DNA of 64,000 bases from Leptolyngbya sp. PCC 7375 (GTDB lineage: Bacteria > Cyanobacteriota > Cyanobacteriia > Phormidesmidales > Phormidesmidaceae): positions 3,210,486-3,274,485 of the forward strand of contig NZ_JH993797.1 of NCBI RefSeq assembly GCF_000316115.1, written 5' to 3'. Below the pieces are notes generated by a model, which was not told the origin of the DNA, made no database searches, and saw only the letters and a list, made by a program, of their open reading frames with translations. Each line of letters opens with the position of its first letter. Position 1 is the stretch's first letter. A program made the translations under genes and the position numbers. Below, piece after piece: positions 16,966 through 26,789 of this stretch.

Positions 16966-17268
16966 CTACAGCAGCGCATTAAGCTGCTGCACTCGGACAT
17001 CTTGCCGCTGCTGTAGGATACGTCTGTAGGAATTAACGAGGGATTGAGCCAGTTGACCTTCAACGATAGCCGCCTCGTCACGGGATGCCAAAGGAGACGC
17101 CAATAACGGCTGTACCGAGGGTTGCAAAAACGTGCTGGTCAACTCTGTAAACAGAGCTTCATCCCAAACTAAGCCTGATTCGTAAGCCTCGGGAGCCACT
17201 GTCAGATGGGCCTTAGCCATACAACGAATCACACTACGTAACGGATAAAAAAGACATTGGGATGCCAT
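16966..17268 (-). CDS. hypothetical protein
   Basis: Up to 100 residues; a start at Met17 (17220) would leave 84. I recognise no family. The C-terminal half is helical (AAIVEGQLAQSLVNSYRRILQQRQDVRVQQLNALL). It converges on the sigma factor with 11 bp between the stops. Its good coding character supports a real gene. Confidence 0.6.
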   Translation of the reverse strand: MASQCLFYPLRSVIRCMAKAHLTVAPEAYESGLVWDEALFTELTSTFLQPSVQPLLASPLASRDEAAIVEGQLAQSLVNSYRRILQQRQDVRVQQLNALL

Positions 17269-17552
17269 GGCTTAAATCTTGAGGAAACCTAAAAACAACA
17301 GTTAATTGTTGTGCAGTATACGTCTCTTTTTTTCTTTTTTCAAATTCTTTCTTAGTGTGCCCAACTCATATGTCGACAGCACTAAGTAATAGTACGTACA
17401 ATGCGCCCCATTAATTTTTGGCTGTCTAGGGTAATGCACTGAACCAGTCAAGACTATAATTTTAAACACAAGAAAAGCTGGTGAACAAAAATTCACCAGC
17501 CTAACGCCATGAATTAGAAAGGTCTACCTCTTAAAACAAGCTATGTGAGACC

Positions 17553-18059
17553 TTAAGCAGGATAAACTTGTAGAAGCTTACCAGCCAGGTACCCGTAACC
17601 AATGATTGGCTGGCTGCAATTATGCTTAACAGGGCCAACCTGAGCTACTGCTGCTACACCGTAAAGACCGGCAGTTAGCTGAGCATCTTCAGGAGTACCT
17701 GTCCACTTAAGTTCATACTCATAGGTATCTTTCACAGTTGTGATGACAACTTCTACATCCTCTTCAGCTGCTGCACCACCAATACCTTCGAAGGCAAAGC
17801 GGACATGGACTTCAGTGCCTAGACACATCAGCAGTGAAGTCAGCGGGCTCTTGTTAAACGTAACTTTTAAGCTAACAGAAAGCTCTTCGCTATCAGCAAC
17901 AATATAAGGAGAGTTAGCAGGAGCAGGCGTCAAACCAGCTTTTGTATCATCACTTGTTCCAGCGATAGTCAAATCGTTCATTGAGAAAAAGGCAGGACCA
18001 AGAATATTCTTGGAATAGGTCTCAGAACCGAAAAATTGTTTGGTTGGTTGAGCAGTCAT
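17553..18059 (-). CDS. hypothetical protein
   Basis: A 168-residue soluble protein of unknown family. The composition (alternating hydrophobic strands, Gly, Thr) suggests a beta-sandwich: LSVSLKVTFNKSPLTSLLMCLGTEVHVRFAFEGIG and DVEVVITTVKDTYEYELKWTG. No signal peptide is seen. It stands alone with long flanking gaps. No function proposed. Confidence 0.7.
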   Translation of the reverse strand: MTAQPTKQFFGSETYSKNILGPAFFSMNDLTIAGTSDDTKAGLTPAPANSPYIVADSEELSVSLKVTFNKSPLTSLLMCLGTEVHVRFAFEGIGGAAAEEDVEVVITTVKDTYEYELKWTGTPEDAQLTAGLYGVAAVAQVGPVKHNCSQPIIGYGYLAGKLLQVYPA

Positions 18060-18573
18060 AAGAATGTCCTAATGTTATTCGTTTAAGCCGAAAACCGATA
18101 CAAAACAAGTGCCTTTTACGCTTTGTTTTACTTAGCTTTCCAGCGCATTTACATCATGCTTGATACTTTTTAGAAGACCATCACCCACGAGGGTAATGTT
18201 TTAGAAAAGAGATTAAAAACAGAAATAAAAAAATCAAATTAAACAGATTTTTGCATGTCATGAATTATCAATTCTGAGAACTCTTCACCCTATCGATTAC
18301 CAATCAAAAAAACTGACAGAATACTCTCCCAATCTCACGGTACAGATTAAGTTCTAAAATCACCTACCATAGGCATGCAAAAACCAGCCCAACGTCAGCA
18401 ACAACAATGCACTGCATTTTGTAGTATTTTTGAACACGTATATCTCATGCAGCCTTGATTAATGAGTGCCATCACTCCCATAGGTACTAAGAGGATAGCT
18501 GCCATAAAAAACGCCTCGACTTTAGTAGTCGAGGCGTTTTTTAACTCAACAATATGACTGCTGATAAAAGTGC
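18060..18573. other. intergenic region before rpmA end
   Basis: About 510 AT-rich bases. The only clear element is the rpmA terminator at 18506-18542. Confidence 0.5.
18506..18542 (-). terminator. strong rho-independent terminator of rplU-rpmA
   Basis: Perfect 15-bp arms with a 7-base loop, the core being ACGCCTCGAC/GTCGAGGCGT flanked by A6 and T6. The symmetry could let it stop transcription in both directions. Confidence 0.9.
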
Positions 18574-18834
18574 CTAAGCTGTAGCTGGATAAACGCTTAC
18601 TTTTTTACGACTCTTACCCTTGCGCTCAAAGGTAACTACGCCATCAATTAAAGCGAATAAGGTGTCATCACTACCACGTCCTACATTCTCACCAGGGTGA
18701 ACTTTTGTACCACGCTGACGAATGATGATGTTGCCTGCAACTACTGCTTCACCACCATATTTTTTAACGCCTAGGCGTTGCGCATTTGAGTCGCGACCAT
18801 TTCGCGTACTACCCGTACCTTTCTTATGAGCCAT
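18574..18834 (-). CDS. rpmA: 50S ribosomal protein L27
   Basis: 86 aa with the family start MAHKKGTGSTRNGRDSNAQRLGVK and the core RQRGTKVHPGENVGRGSDDTLFAL. L27 lies near the peptidyl-transferase centre. It follows rplU by 60 bp in the usual rplU-rpmA order and is closed by a strong terminator. Confidence 0.98.
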   Translation of the reverse strand: MAHKKGTGSTRNGRDSNAQRLGVKKYGGEAVVAGNIIIRQRGTKVHPGENVGRGSDDTLFALIDGVVTFERKGKSRKKVSVYPATA

Positions 18835-18894
18835 TACTTAAATCTCCGTGTCTACCTAAGTATAAACTGACTACTAATGCCTTGATTCAGCGCT

Positions 18895-19260
18895 CTATTC
18901 TTCTTCGCTAGCAGCAGGAGCGTCTTCCGCAGTGATCGTTTTACCACCAATATTGATGGCATCAATCATCAGACGAGTGAGTTCTTGACGGTGACCACGT
19001 TTCTTACGGGTCTTCTTCTTAGGCTTCATCTTGTAAACGATGACCTTTTTGCCTCGTAAGTGGCGGACTACAGTACCACTCACGCTAGCACCCTCTACAA
19101 GAGGCTGACCGATACTGGTTTCACCATCATCATTAACTAGTAGCACCTTATCAATAGTGATACTGGCATCTTCATCTACTGCTAGACGATTGATATCGTA
19201 AAAGCGACCAGGCTCAACACGCAGTTGAGTACCACTCGCTTCGATAATTGCGTATGTCAT
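18895..19260 (-). CDS. rplU: 50S ribosomal protein L21
   Basis: 121 aa. The hallmark KMKPKKKTRKKRGHRQ segment binds 23S rRNA. An acidic/Ala C-terminal tail (AEDAPAASEEE) extends past the usual end. First gene of rplU-rpmA. A perfect 20-bp tandem duplication lies 110-150 bp upstream. Confidence 0.97.
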   Translation of the reverse strand: MTYAIIEASGTQLRVEPGRFYDINRLAVDEDASITIDKVLLVNDDGETSIGQPLVEGASVSGTVVRHLRGKKVIVYKMKPKKKTRKKRGHRQELTRLMIDAINIGGKTITAEDAPAASEEE

Positions 19261-19370
19261 TCTTTCTCCCTTGCCGTACAGGTAGCATTTCCTGCTTCAA
19301 ACCTGATCCGAGCAGTTTTTTGCACAGACTCTAATCATCGTTAATTTTGGCCGACACTGTCAAGGGTTAA

Positions 19371-19410
19371 TTAGAGACACTACAGAATCATTAGAGACAC
19401 TACAGAATCA
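19371..19410. repeat. perfect 20-bp tandem duplication
   Basis: TTAGAGACACTACAGAATCA occurs twice without a gap (19371-19390 and 19391-19410), in the gap between rplU and the divergent SGNH hydrolase gene. Probably a slippage product. Confidence 0.9.
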
Positions 19411-19544
19411 ACTGATTATCTATTTCCGAAACTCTTTACAGTTTTTGATATATGGTTCTGGACCATATTTCGTCCTGATTGCCCCTAGAGCATGCGTTTT
19501 AAGTATATAAGTTCTGTTCTCCATAGGCGAGGAAATTCAGGCAT

Positions 19545-20558
19545 ATGTCAGACCTACTGATGTTGATGGCACAGCTAACTGCTGCGGAACCCCTTAGTGG
19601 TCCGAATTCGGACGCTGACATAGCGCCGATGGCTCAAGCCGCTGTTGATGCAGCTAGCCAGATTGAGCAGTCGCTCCCTCAACCAGCAGTACTGGGCGAT
19701 ATGGCTCTGACACCTGAGTTTTCTAGGGAGGTTGCGGCTCGGAGACAGAAACTTTTACACCTCCAGCAAACAGCGCGTCACCGCCCTGAACCAACGGCCT
19801 ACGCGACCACGCCTCGGGCATTGGAGGTAGCTCGCCGTCAGGCAACCGTAACTGCTGGACCTCGACCGAATAGTGGTCCACAGCTGTTTGAGCAACGTTG
19901 GGCTGCGTTAAAATCTGGTTCGTTATATACACGGGTAGCACCAGAAAGTTTCCAAGGGCAGTGGGCCAAAGCAACGTATCAGCCCACCTATGAAGCATGG
20001 CAAGGTCTATTAAAGCAAGAGGCTGATGCGATCTCATCTGGCCAAGGCAGCAATCGACTCACCGTTGTCGTCGGCGACTCCCTCAGCATGTGGCTGCCTC
20101 CTGAGCTATTGCCTCGCGATCGCTTCTGGCTCAACCAAGGAATTTCTGGCGATACTACAGGCGGTATCCTCAAGCGACTTTCCGCATTCGCCAACACCAG
20201 CCCCGACACCATTCATCTCATGGCCGGTGTTAACGACCTCAAAAACGGGGCCAGCGACCACGAAATTCTGACCAACCTCAACCAGATCATGGCGCGACTA
20301 CGACAGCAGCACCCCTATGCCCGCGTCGTTGTCCATTCCATCCTGCCTACCCGTTGGGAAAACATCCCCAGCAATCGTGTGCGCTCCCTCAATACCCGTA
20401 TCGCCGAACTCACCGACTACCATCAGTTAGATTACTTAGACCTCCATCCCAGCTTCAGTAACGATACCGGCAATCTTCGCCAAGAACTGACAACGGATGG
20501 CTTACATCTCAACCGATTAGGCTATCAAGTCTGGCAACTAGCTCTGTTAGAGGTGTAG
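19545..20558 (+). CDS. SGNH/GDSL hydrolase
   Basis: An esterase/lipase-like hydrolase of 337 aa. The first 165 residues are Ala/Pro/Gln-rich and low in complexity. The SGNH domain follows: block I VVVGDSLSMW with nucleophile Ser179, block II GISGD, block III MAGVND with Asn230, and block V TTDGLHLNRLGY with the catalytic Asp and His. No clear signal peptide. The substrate may be acyl groups on glycans or lipids. The next gene on the same strand starts about 100 bp later. Confidence 0.88.
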   Translation: MSDLLMLMAQLTAAEPLSGPNSDADIAPMAQAAVDAASQIEQSLPQPAVLGDMALTPEFSREVAARRQKLLHLQQTARHRPEPTAYATTPRALEVARRQATVTAGPRPNSGPQLFEQRWAALKSGSLYTRVAPESFQGQWAKATYQPTYEAWQGLLKQEADAISSGQGSNRLTVVVGDSLSMWLPPELLPRDRFWLNQGISGDTTGGILKRLSAFANTSPDTIHLMAGVNDLKNGASDHEILTNLNQIMARLRQQHPYARVVVHSILPTRWENIPSNRVRSLNTRIAELTDYHQLDYLDLHPSFSNDTGNLRQELTTDGLHLNRLGYQVWQLALLEV

Positions 20559-20660
20559 AACCGCGACGTATAAAAATAGGCCACCAACGGCGCTTTCCAA
20601 CTGACCAATTTGCCCCGTAGAATAAAGGGCCAAGGCCAAATATCACTAGTAAGCGCCCAC

Positions 20661-21482
20661 ATGAAATCCTATCTGGCTGCAGCGTTGCAGATGACCAGCG
20701 TACCTGACCTGAGAAAGAATCTTACTCAGGCCGAGGACCTCATTGACCTGGCCGTACGTCGTGGAGCCGAGTACATTACCCTCCCTGAGAACTTTTCCTT
20801 TCTCGGAGATGAAGCCGGTAAGTTAGCCCAAGCCACTGAGATCTGCACTGCCAGTGAGCAGTTTCTCAAAACCATGGCTCAACGTTATCAGGTCACATTA
20901 TTGGGTGGTGGATACCCTGTCCCTACAAAAGATAACCGTGTTTATAACACGGCACTTTTAGTTAACCCCAACGGCAAGGTCTTGTTGCGTTACGAAAAGG
21001 TACATCTAGTACATCTATTTGATGTCAACCTACCCGATGGCAATACCTATCAAGAATCTGCCACTGTCACCTCGGGACATCAACTACCAATGGTATGCAA
21101 AACTCCTAATCTCGGAGTTCTAGGCATTTCCGTTTGCTATGATGTGCGTTTTCCAGAACTCTATCGGCACTTATCTCAACTAGGGGCAGAAGTGATTACG
21201 GTGCCTGCAGCCTTTACGGCTTATACCGGCAAAGATCATTGGCAAGTATTGCTCCAGGCACGAGCCATTGAAAACACTTGTTATATAATTGCCCCTGCCC
21301 AGACTGGGTTTCATAACACCATTCGCCAGTCCCATGGCCATGCCATGATTGTTGATCCCTGGGGTATTGTGCTAGCAGATGCAGGACAAGATGTAGGCAT
21401 GGCCATCGCCGAAATCACCCCATCACGACTGGGACAGGTCCGACAACAGATGCCATCTCTAAACCATCGGGTATTTGCATAG
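20661..21482 (+). CDS. carbon-nitrogen hydrolase (Nit1/omega-amidase-like)
   Basis: A nitrilase-superfamily amidase, 273 aa from the chosen ATG; an upstream in-frame start adds 17 residues lacking family character. The Glu-Lys-Cys triad is clear: LPENF (Glu43), YEKVHL (Lys113) and ISVCYDVRFPELYR (Cys159). The HLFDVN and CYDVRFPE contexts fit the Nit1/Nit2 branch, whose members hydrolyse deaminated glutathione or alpha-ketoglutaramate. Which substrate applies cannot be told here. Confidence 0.9.
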   Translation: MKSYLAAALQMTSVPDLRKNLTQAEDLIDLAVRRGAEYITLPENFSFLGDEAGKLAQATEICTASEQFLKTMAQRYQVTLLGGGYPVPTKDNRVYNTALLVNPNGKVLLRYEKVHLVHLFDVNLPDGNTYQESATVTSGHQLPMVCKTPNLGVLGISVCYDVRFPELYRHLSQLGAEVITVPAAFTAYTGKDHWQVLLQARAIENTCYIIAPAQTGFHNTIRQSHGHAMIVDPWGIVLADAGQDVGMAIAEITPSRLGQVRQQMPSLNHRVFA

Positions 21483-21627
21483 AGCATCTATTAAATATTT
21501 GCAACTAGAATTATGACAAAAGTATGAATTTTTCCTTAAAGAAAGGGATGAACCTGATCGTAATGAGCTAATAGCATCGAGCTAACTCATGTAGAGTAAA
21601 CAGGATAAGTAAATTTCTACGGTTCGT

Positions 21628-23043
21628 ATGATCGATATAACCGGAGTGCTTTCAGGCATAGGAAGCAGTACGTTTTTATTAGCTGAAGTTAATGAGGCTG
21701 AGTTAGGGCCATTTGTCTTAGCCAGCGTGTTACTTAGTTTAATTGTTATTTACTTAGCCGCGAAAATCGGTGGTGAGCTTTGCGCTCGGGTTAATTTGCC
21801 ATCTGTGCTGGGTGAGCTAGTCGGTGGGGTAATTGTCGGAATCTCAGCCCTCAACCTAGTTGTTTTTCCTGAAGGAGCCGAGCCTGTCCACTCGATGCTC
21901 ATGGATTTTGTCCAACTCACCGCCAATTTGGATCCGGATGCGCTGCTAACAATATTTAAAAGCCAGAGTGAGGTGATTTCTGTTCTGGCTGAGATTGGTG
22001 TCATTATTCTGCTTTTTGAAATCGGCTTAGAGTCCGACCTCAAAGAACTGATTCGAGTCGGTCCCCAAGCAGCAGTTGTTGCCGTTGTTGGTGTAGTTGT
22101 ACCCTTTGTAGCGGGCACTGTCGGGTTGATTGCCCTCTTTAATGTGTCAACAATTCCAGCTGTATTTGCTGGGGCTGCACTCACCGCAACCAGTATTGGT
22201 ATTACAGCCAAGGTATTGGCAGAGCTGCAAACGCTCAGTTCACGGGAAGGACAAATTATTATTGGTGCTGCTGTTTTAGACGATGTATTAGGCATCATTG
22301 TCTTAGCCGTTGTCGCCAGCCTTGCCAAAACCGGTGAAATCGAAATCACCAATGTGATTTTTCTAATTATTGGTGCAGCTGTATTTCTAGTAGGCTCAAT
22401 TTTGGTTGGGCGGCTACTCAGTCCACTGTTCGTTGCACTGGTCGACAATATGCAAACCCGTGGCCAGGTGCTGATTAGCTCCCTGGTTTTTGCATTTGTG
22501 CTGTCCTACATTGCCGCAGCCATCCAGCTAGAAGCAATCCTTGGGGCATTTGCTGCTGGCTTGATTTTGGCTGAAACCAGCAAACGGAAAGAATTGGAAG
22601 AACAAATCAGCCCAATTGCGGACATGCTGGTGCCCGTCTTTTTTGTCACCGTGGGTGCCCATACAGACATCAGCGTCCTGAACCCTCTCAACCCAGCGAA
22701 CCGTGAAGGCTTGGTGATTGCCTCCTTTTTGGTTGTCGTTGCCATCCTCGGCAAAATCATCACTGGATTTACGGTCTTTGGTCAAGATGGAATCAACCGT
22801 ATGGCCATTGGTGTTGGCATGATTCCTCGAGGCGAAGTGGGTCTGGTGTTTGCCGGCGTAGGTGCTGCTAGTGGCGTCCTCTCAGAATCGTTGGATGCGG
22901 CCATTATCGTTATGGTTATCCTGACTACGTTTATCGCCCCGCCACTCCTGCGTATCGTCTTTAATACCGACGATGATGATGATCCCAATTGTCCCACTGA
23001 CGTAAAAGCTCCCCAAGAAATGGCTGAGGCAGCTACAGACTGA
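21628..23043 (+). CDS. nhaS3: Na+/H+ antiporter, CPA2 family (NhaS3-like)
   Basis: A cation:proton antiporter of 471 aa with 12-13 membrane helices. Key motifs: LPSVLGELVGGVIVG, LLFEIGLESDL, the ion-binding pair in GAAVLDDVLGIIV, and PRGEVGLVFAG near the end. The size and motifs match Synechocystis NhaS3, an essential thylakoid antiporter. The acidic cytosolic tail (DDDDDPNCPTD) may be regulatory. The symbol rests on similarity from memory. Confidence 0.85.
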   Translation: MIDITGVLSGIGSSTFLLAEVNEAELGPFVLASVLLSLIVIYLAAKIGGELCARVNLPSVLGELVGGVIVGISALNLVVFPEGAEPVHSMLMDFVQLTANLDPDALLTIFKSQSEVISVLAEIGVIILLFEIGLESDLKELIRVGPQAAVVAVVGVVVPFVAGTVGLIALFNVSTIPAVFAGAALTATSIGITAKVLAELQTLSSREGQIIIGAAVLDDVLGIIVLAVVASLAKTGEIEITNVIFLIIGAAVFLVGSILVGRLLSPLFVALVDNMQTRGQVLISSLVFAFVLSYIAAAIQLEAILGAFAAGLILAETSKRKELEEQISPIADMLVPVFFVTVGAHTDISVLNPLNPANREGLVIASFLVVVAILGKIITGFTVFGQDGINRMAIGVGMIPRGEVGLVFAGVGAASGVLSESLDAAIIVMVILTTFIAPPLLRIVFNTDDDDDPNCPTDVKAPQEMAEAATD

Positions 23044-23502
23044 GTTTTCCTCACACCAAAATCTGTTGTCTAAGTGCAACTAGCCGCAGCCGAGTGTGAA
23101 TAACAAAGCTGTGGCTAGTCATATAGATTGCGCATTATTGCTGATATCACTGAGGAATTTTAGAGATTACCTTTGGTTCTATCTAATCAATGGAGTCAAT
23201 GTCGTAGGCTATGGCTGCTGGCTAAGTGTAGGGCGTTGACCAATTTTTTAGACAAAATTAACTCTGACCTGTAAAAAGTAGTTGGATTTAGTTATCATGC
23301 GAGCCAATTAAAGCATGTTGCATGGTCCTAGCCCATGCAACATAGTCAGATGCCGAGTGGGTTTCATAGCAATTCAGACAGTTCCTACAACATTCGAAGT
23401 TACGGCTTTTTGCTTAAAAGTTTTGTATGAAACTAAAATCTGTCAAAAATCCCACTAAACTCTAAGCAACGTAAAATATCCAATTTAGTAAGCGTCTTCC
23501 CC
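23044..23502. other. intergenic region with two hairpins
   Basis: Hairpin 1 pairs 23079-23090 with 23108-23119 (12 bp, one G-U) just after the antiporter stop. Hairpin 2 pairs ATGTTGCATGG (23315-23325) with CCATGCAACAT (23333-23343). Neither has a T-run, so simple terminators are unlikely. A small RNA is possible but unproven. Confidence 0.5.
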
Positions 23503-24348
23503 ATGGCAAAAATCCTTCAGATGCCCATCCAAACCGGTAAAATTGGCGTTTTTGACAGCGGTGTTGGAGGATTAACGGTATTACGGGAAATTATGGCCCA
23601 TCTCCCCACTGAGTCTCTACTTTACTTTGGCGATACTGCTCGGGTGCCCTATGGTGATCGCTCTCAGACAGAGCTATTAAGGTTTGTGCGGGAAATCATT
23701 ACTTGGATGCAGGGGCAGGGCGTCAAGATGGTAGTGATGGCCTGTAATACCAGTTCAGCATTGGCCCTAGAAACAGTTCGGGCAGAGTTTGACATGCCCA
23801 TTCTTGGGATTATTTTGCCAGGGGCACGGGCAGCGGCTAAGGCAGGTCGACGCATTGGTGTCATTTCTACAGTAGCGACGGCCAACAGCGATGCTTACAA
23901 GCAAGCGATTTTAGAAGCATCGCCAGTAGCTGAGGTTTGGCAGGTTGGCTGCCCCGATTTTGTGCCTTTAATTGAAAAAAATCGGATTGATGATCCCTAC
24001 ACACGGGCAGTGGCTACAGATTATTTGAAGCCTCTGATGGCTGCCAATATCGACACATTGGTATATGGCTGTACCCACTACCCTCACCTAGCTCCATTGA
24101 TGGACCAAATTTTGCCACCATCCATTAAGGTGATTAATCCAGCCCAGTCTTTGGTGTCTGCTATGGCTAAAGAGTTAGACATGCTGGGCTTACGCAACAC
24201 CCAGTCGAAACCAGACATAGACTTTTATGTTAGTGGCGATCCAATCAAGTTTGCTAAAGTCTCTGGGCAGTTGATGGGATTTAGTTCACAGGTGCAGCCA
24301 GTGAGCTTGTCCATTTTGGAAGGGCTTGCGATCGCGCAATCCGTCTAA
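23503..24348 (+). CDS. murI: glutamate racemase
   Basis: Makes D-glutamate for peptidoglycan; cytosolic, cofactor-free, 281 aa. The two catalytic cysteines are Cys81 in MACNTSSA and Cys190 in YGCTHYP. The substrate loop IGVFDSGVGGLTVLRE and YFGDTARVPYG are intact. Translation could also start at Met7 (23521). Convergent with the PAP-phosphatase-like gene. Confidence 0.97.
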   Translation: MAKILQMPIQTGKIGVFDSGVGGLTVLREIMAHLPTESLLYFGDTARVPYGDRSQTELLRFVREIITWMQGQGVKMVVMACNTSSALALETVRAEFDMPILGIILPGARAAAKAGRRIGVISTVATANSDAYKQAILEASPVAEVWQVGCPDFVPLIEKNRIDDPYTRAVATDYLKPLMAANIDTLVYGCTHYPHLAPLMDQILPPSIKVINPAQSLVSAMAKELDMLGLRNTQSKPDIDFYVSGDPIKFAKVSGQLMGFSSQVQPVSLSILEGLAIAQSV

Positions 24349-24479
24349 TGCCTAACCCATGAGCGATGACTTTCTTCTGTTTAAGCTCACGGTTCCCATT
24401 CGATCTCCTCAGGACCTATCAGCAACTAACACCTAGTGAGATACAAGACCTGGCTCGACGAGATTTCAATATAAAAAAA

Positions 24480-24500
24480 GGGCGCACCCATGGTACACCC
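24480..24500 (-). terminator. rho-independent terminator of the PAP-phosphatase-like gene
   Basis: On the minus strand GGGTGTACC-ATG-GGTGCGCCC folds into a 9-bp stem with two G-U pairs, followed by seven T. It lies 26 bp after the stop of the gene at 24527. Confidence 0.75.
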
Positions 24501-24526
24501 TCCAGGATTTTAATTAGATGGCTGAT

Positions 24527-25480
24527 CTAGTTAGTTAATACTGCTAGGACCTTGTCGTGAATTTCACCGTTACTGACAACCACACCTTGAGTATCCACAA
24601 AGCGAGGCTCCTTGGAGAAGTCTAAGGTCTTGCCATGCATATCGGTTACTTTGCCACCGGCTTCTTCAATCACCAACACACCAGCCGCATGATCCCAAAT
24701 CTTTTCACGATATCCAGGGTACTTAGGAGAGGGTAGTCGCAGATAAAGGACGGCATTACCAGAGGCGACAGTACCATATTTAGCCTGGCTATCCATACGA
24801 ATCGCCTCAGTGGTAATACCAGCCGCTTGGGCAATGCGTGAATGAAGCTCCTGGTCACTGTGGGCCACACTTTCCACAAAACGGAAGTTAGCAGTGTCAG
24901 AAGAAGACGTTACAGAAATCTTCTCAGGATTGTTGCCATCCATGTCCATCATCATGGTCCCTTCACCGCGAACAGCCACGAACAAGATGCCAGAACGTCC
25001 ATTTAACGTCAGGGCAGGGCACCCTAAGACACCCACCTTCAGATCACCATCTTCCACCATGGCCAGGGCAACGGCATACTGGTCACCCCGCAAAAAGCCC
25101 TTGGTACCATCAATGGGATCTAGGGTCCAATAGCGGGGACTCACATCACCATTACCTTGGTCAATCCAGCCAGGAATCTGATCATCGGTAGCATCAGGAA
25201 TAACAGCCTTGACATAGCCAGTCACCTGGGTAAGCCGAGCGGCCATCTCTGGCGTTCTGAGATCGTCAGCGTCTTCTTCACCGACAATGGGATCGTTGGG
25301 GAAGACGTCTTTAAGCATTTTGCATACAATCGCCTGGGCACCAAAGTCGGCGACAGTTACCGGGCTTTTATCAGATTTTTCAATCGCTTCAGGTACCATT
25401 TCAGCCCGTACTTTTTCACATATAGTGGCCGCAGCTTGTACTGCTGCGATCGCAATTTCTTTTTCCTTTTCGTAGGCCAT
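24527..25480 (-). CDS. 3'(2'),5'-bisphosphate nucleotidase / inositol monophosphatase family
   Basis: A Mg-dependent, Li-sensitive phosphatase of the Hal2/CysQ type, 317 aa. Metal motifs: VGEEDAD (about 66-72), LDPIDGTKGF (120-129) and WDHAAG near the end. The layout and length fit Hal2-like enzymes, which dephosphorylate PAP, the by-product of sulfotransferases and of sulfate reduction. Two sulfotransferase genes lie in the polysaccharide locus of this window, so a PAP source exists, though the genes are 30 kb apart. Fructose- or inositol-phosphate activity is the alternative. Confidence 0.88.
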   Translation of the reverse strand: MAYEKEKEIAIAAVQAAATICEKVRAEMVPEAIEKSDKSPVTVADFGAQAIVCKMLKDVFPNDPIVGEEDADDLRTPEMAARLTQVTGYVKAVIPDATDDQIPGWIDQGNGDVSPRYWTLDPIDGTKGFLRGDQYAVALAMVEDGDLKVGVLGCPALTLNGRSGILFVAVRGEGTMMMDMDGNNPEKISVTSSSDTANFRFVESVAHSDQELHSRIAQAAGITTEAIRMDSQAKYGTVASGNAVLYLRLPSPKYPGYREKIWDHAAGVLVIEEAGGKVTDMHGKTLDFSKEPRFVDTQGVVVSNGEIHDKVLAVLTN

Positions 25481-25564
25481 AGTAATAACGCTAAAGATTT
25501 AACAAAAAGTTAGACGACTCCCTGTACAGTCTACCGAAGCATACTGACGCCCTCAGCAGAGAAT

Positions 25565-26422
25565 CTATGAATTTGTCTGGATTGACTCACCATAATCACG
25601 AATCCATGTGCGGGTGCCAAAGGATCGACAGCTAAAGCTAGCCACTCGGGCCGCCCCTGCTAGAGCCTTTGGGAAATCGCCTGCCCAAGCATAGCAAAAT
25701 GCCCCATGGAAAATATCCCCTGCCCCCAAGGTATCGACCACGGTTGTCGTTGGCACCGGTAGCTCACCCAACCGCCCCTGATCGCTAAAGACAATGGGTT
25801 GATCACCATGGGTAATGGCAATATGGGGTATCCCTAGTCCTTGTAGGTAAGTCAACGCATCTTGGTCATCCGGCGGTTTAAAGTTTGCCGATGCAATCAC
25901 CACCGTGGCCAGGGCAAGCACCTGGTCAAACCCCGGCTTCCAACTGCCTGCATCCACAACAACAGGAATACCTAAGGGCTTAGCAGCCTTGGCAATCTGT
26001 TGGCCCAATGCCATTTGATGACCATCCAACAGCACAATATCTATATCCGTCAGATCCACTGCTTGAGGGTCTACCTGCAATCCCACTGCGTTCCGGGAGA
26101 TAACAGCACGTTCCCCTGAGGCTTTAGAGACAACAATGGAAGAAATCGATGGCGGGTCCTGTCGTTCAGGTGTCAAATCCTGAAGGCTCACCCCCACCTG
26201 AGCCATATCCTCCTGTAGCAGCGTTGTGACTGGGTGTTGCCCCACTGAAACCATTACCGTGGCCTGACCACCTAAGGCTGCAAACGCCACCGCCGCATTA
26301 GTTACCGGCCCCCCTGCTACCATCATTGCGGCCTCAGCCACCAGCTTTTCATTCGCCTGGGGTGGTTGCTGCGCTTGATAAATGCAGTCAAGGGTCATGA
26401 GCCCAACAAATAGTCCACGCAT
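25565..26422 (-). CDS. PfkB-family sugar/nucleoside kinase
   Basis: A ribokinase-fold kinase, about 285 aa. N-terminal pattern VAGGPVTNAAVAFAALGG; C-terminal PfkB signature DTLGAGDIFHGAF with the catalytic Asp. The start at 26422 (MRGLFVGLMTLDCIY) places the first strand correctly; an upstream in-frame start would overlap the HepT gene. Substrate unknown. It lies 10 bp after the toxin-antitoxin pair on the same strand, which may be chance. Confidence 0.88.
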   Translation of the reverse strand: MRGLFVGLMTLDCIYQAQQPPQANEKLVAEAAMMVAGGPVTNAAVAFAALGGQATVMVSVGQHPVTTLLQEDMAQVGVSLQDLTPERQDPPSISSIVVSKASGERAVISRNAVGLQVDPQAVDLTDIDIVLLDGHQMALGQQIAKAAKPLGIPVVVDAGSWKPGFDQVLALATVVIASANFKPPDDQDALTYLQGLGIPHIAITHGDQPIVFSDQGRLGELPVPTTTVVDTLGAGDIFHGAFCYAWAGDFPKALAGAARVASFSCRSFGTRTWIRDYGESIQTNS

Positions 26423-26432
26423 ATGGAAATAA

Positions 26433-26789
26433 TCAATCAATCTCTGGCATATCTTGCAGCAAGCTATCCAAACTCATCAAAAGTGTAGGTAAGGTGTTCT
26501 GAATAATCATCCAAAGCAATTTGTAATTTACCCGCTCATAGCGATGGGCAATGATATTCTTCAATGCAACCGTATTGCGCCAATCGATTTCAGGATGTGC
26601 CTGCTGAAACTCCACCGATACTCGTCGACAAGCTTCTCCTAAAATTTCCAAATTACGCTCTACCACCCTTTTTATCCAGAGTGTTTCCAAGAAACTGTCT
26701 TCAGAAAAGTTAGCTGTAAATTCCTGGATTTCTCGAATCGCTCGGGCCATATCCCAAATGGCAGCAGCATCTCGATTAAGATCGCTCAT
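26433..26789 (-). CDS. HepT-like HEPN toxin (DUF86)
   Basis: A 118-residue HEPN protein. HepT toxins are RNases with an RX4HXY motif and are neutralised by MntA, which AMPylates the Tyr. The motif here is KNIIAHRY (77-84): His82 and Tyr84 are kept but the leading Arg is Lys. The supporting DUF86 signature is ERNLEILGEACRRV. The start overlaps the MntA stop by 14 bp, so the two are translationally coupled with the antitoxin first. Confidence 0.88.
   Translation of the reverse strand: MSDLNRDAAAIWDMARAIREIQEFTANFSEDSFLETLWIKRVVERNLEILGEACRRVSVEFQQAHPEIDWRNTVALKNIIAHRYERVNYKLLWMIIQNTLPTLLMSLDSLLQDMPEID

Noticed and set aside
17302..17496. 64-codon minus-strand frame
   Set aside because: Cys/Tyr-rich and Lys-rich sequence without family resemblance in an AT-rich gap; likely chance.
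26433..26440. Longer start of the PfkB kinase overlapping HepT
   Set aside because: The conserved N-terminal strand begins at the later ATG (26422), which also avoids the overlap.
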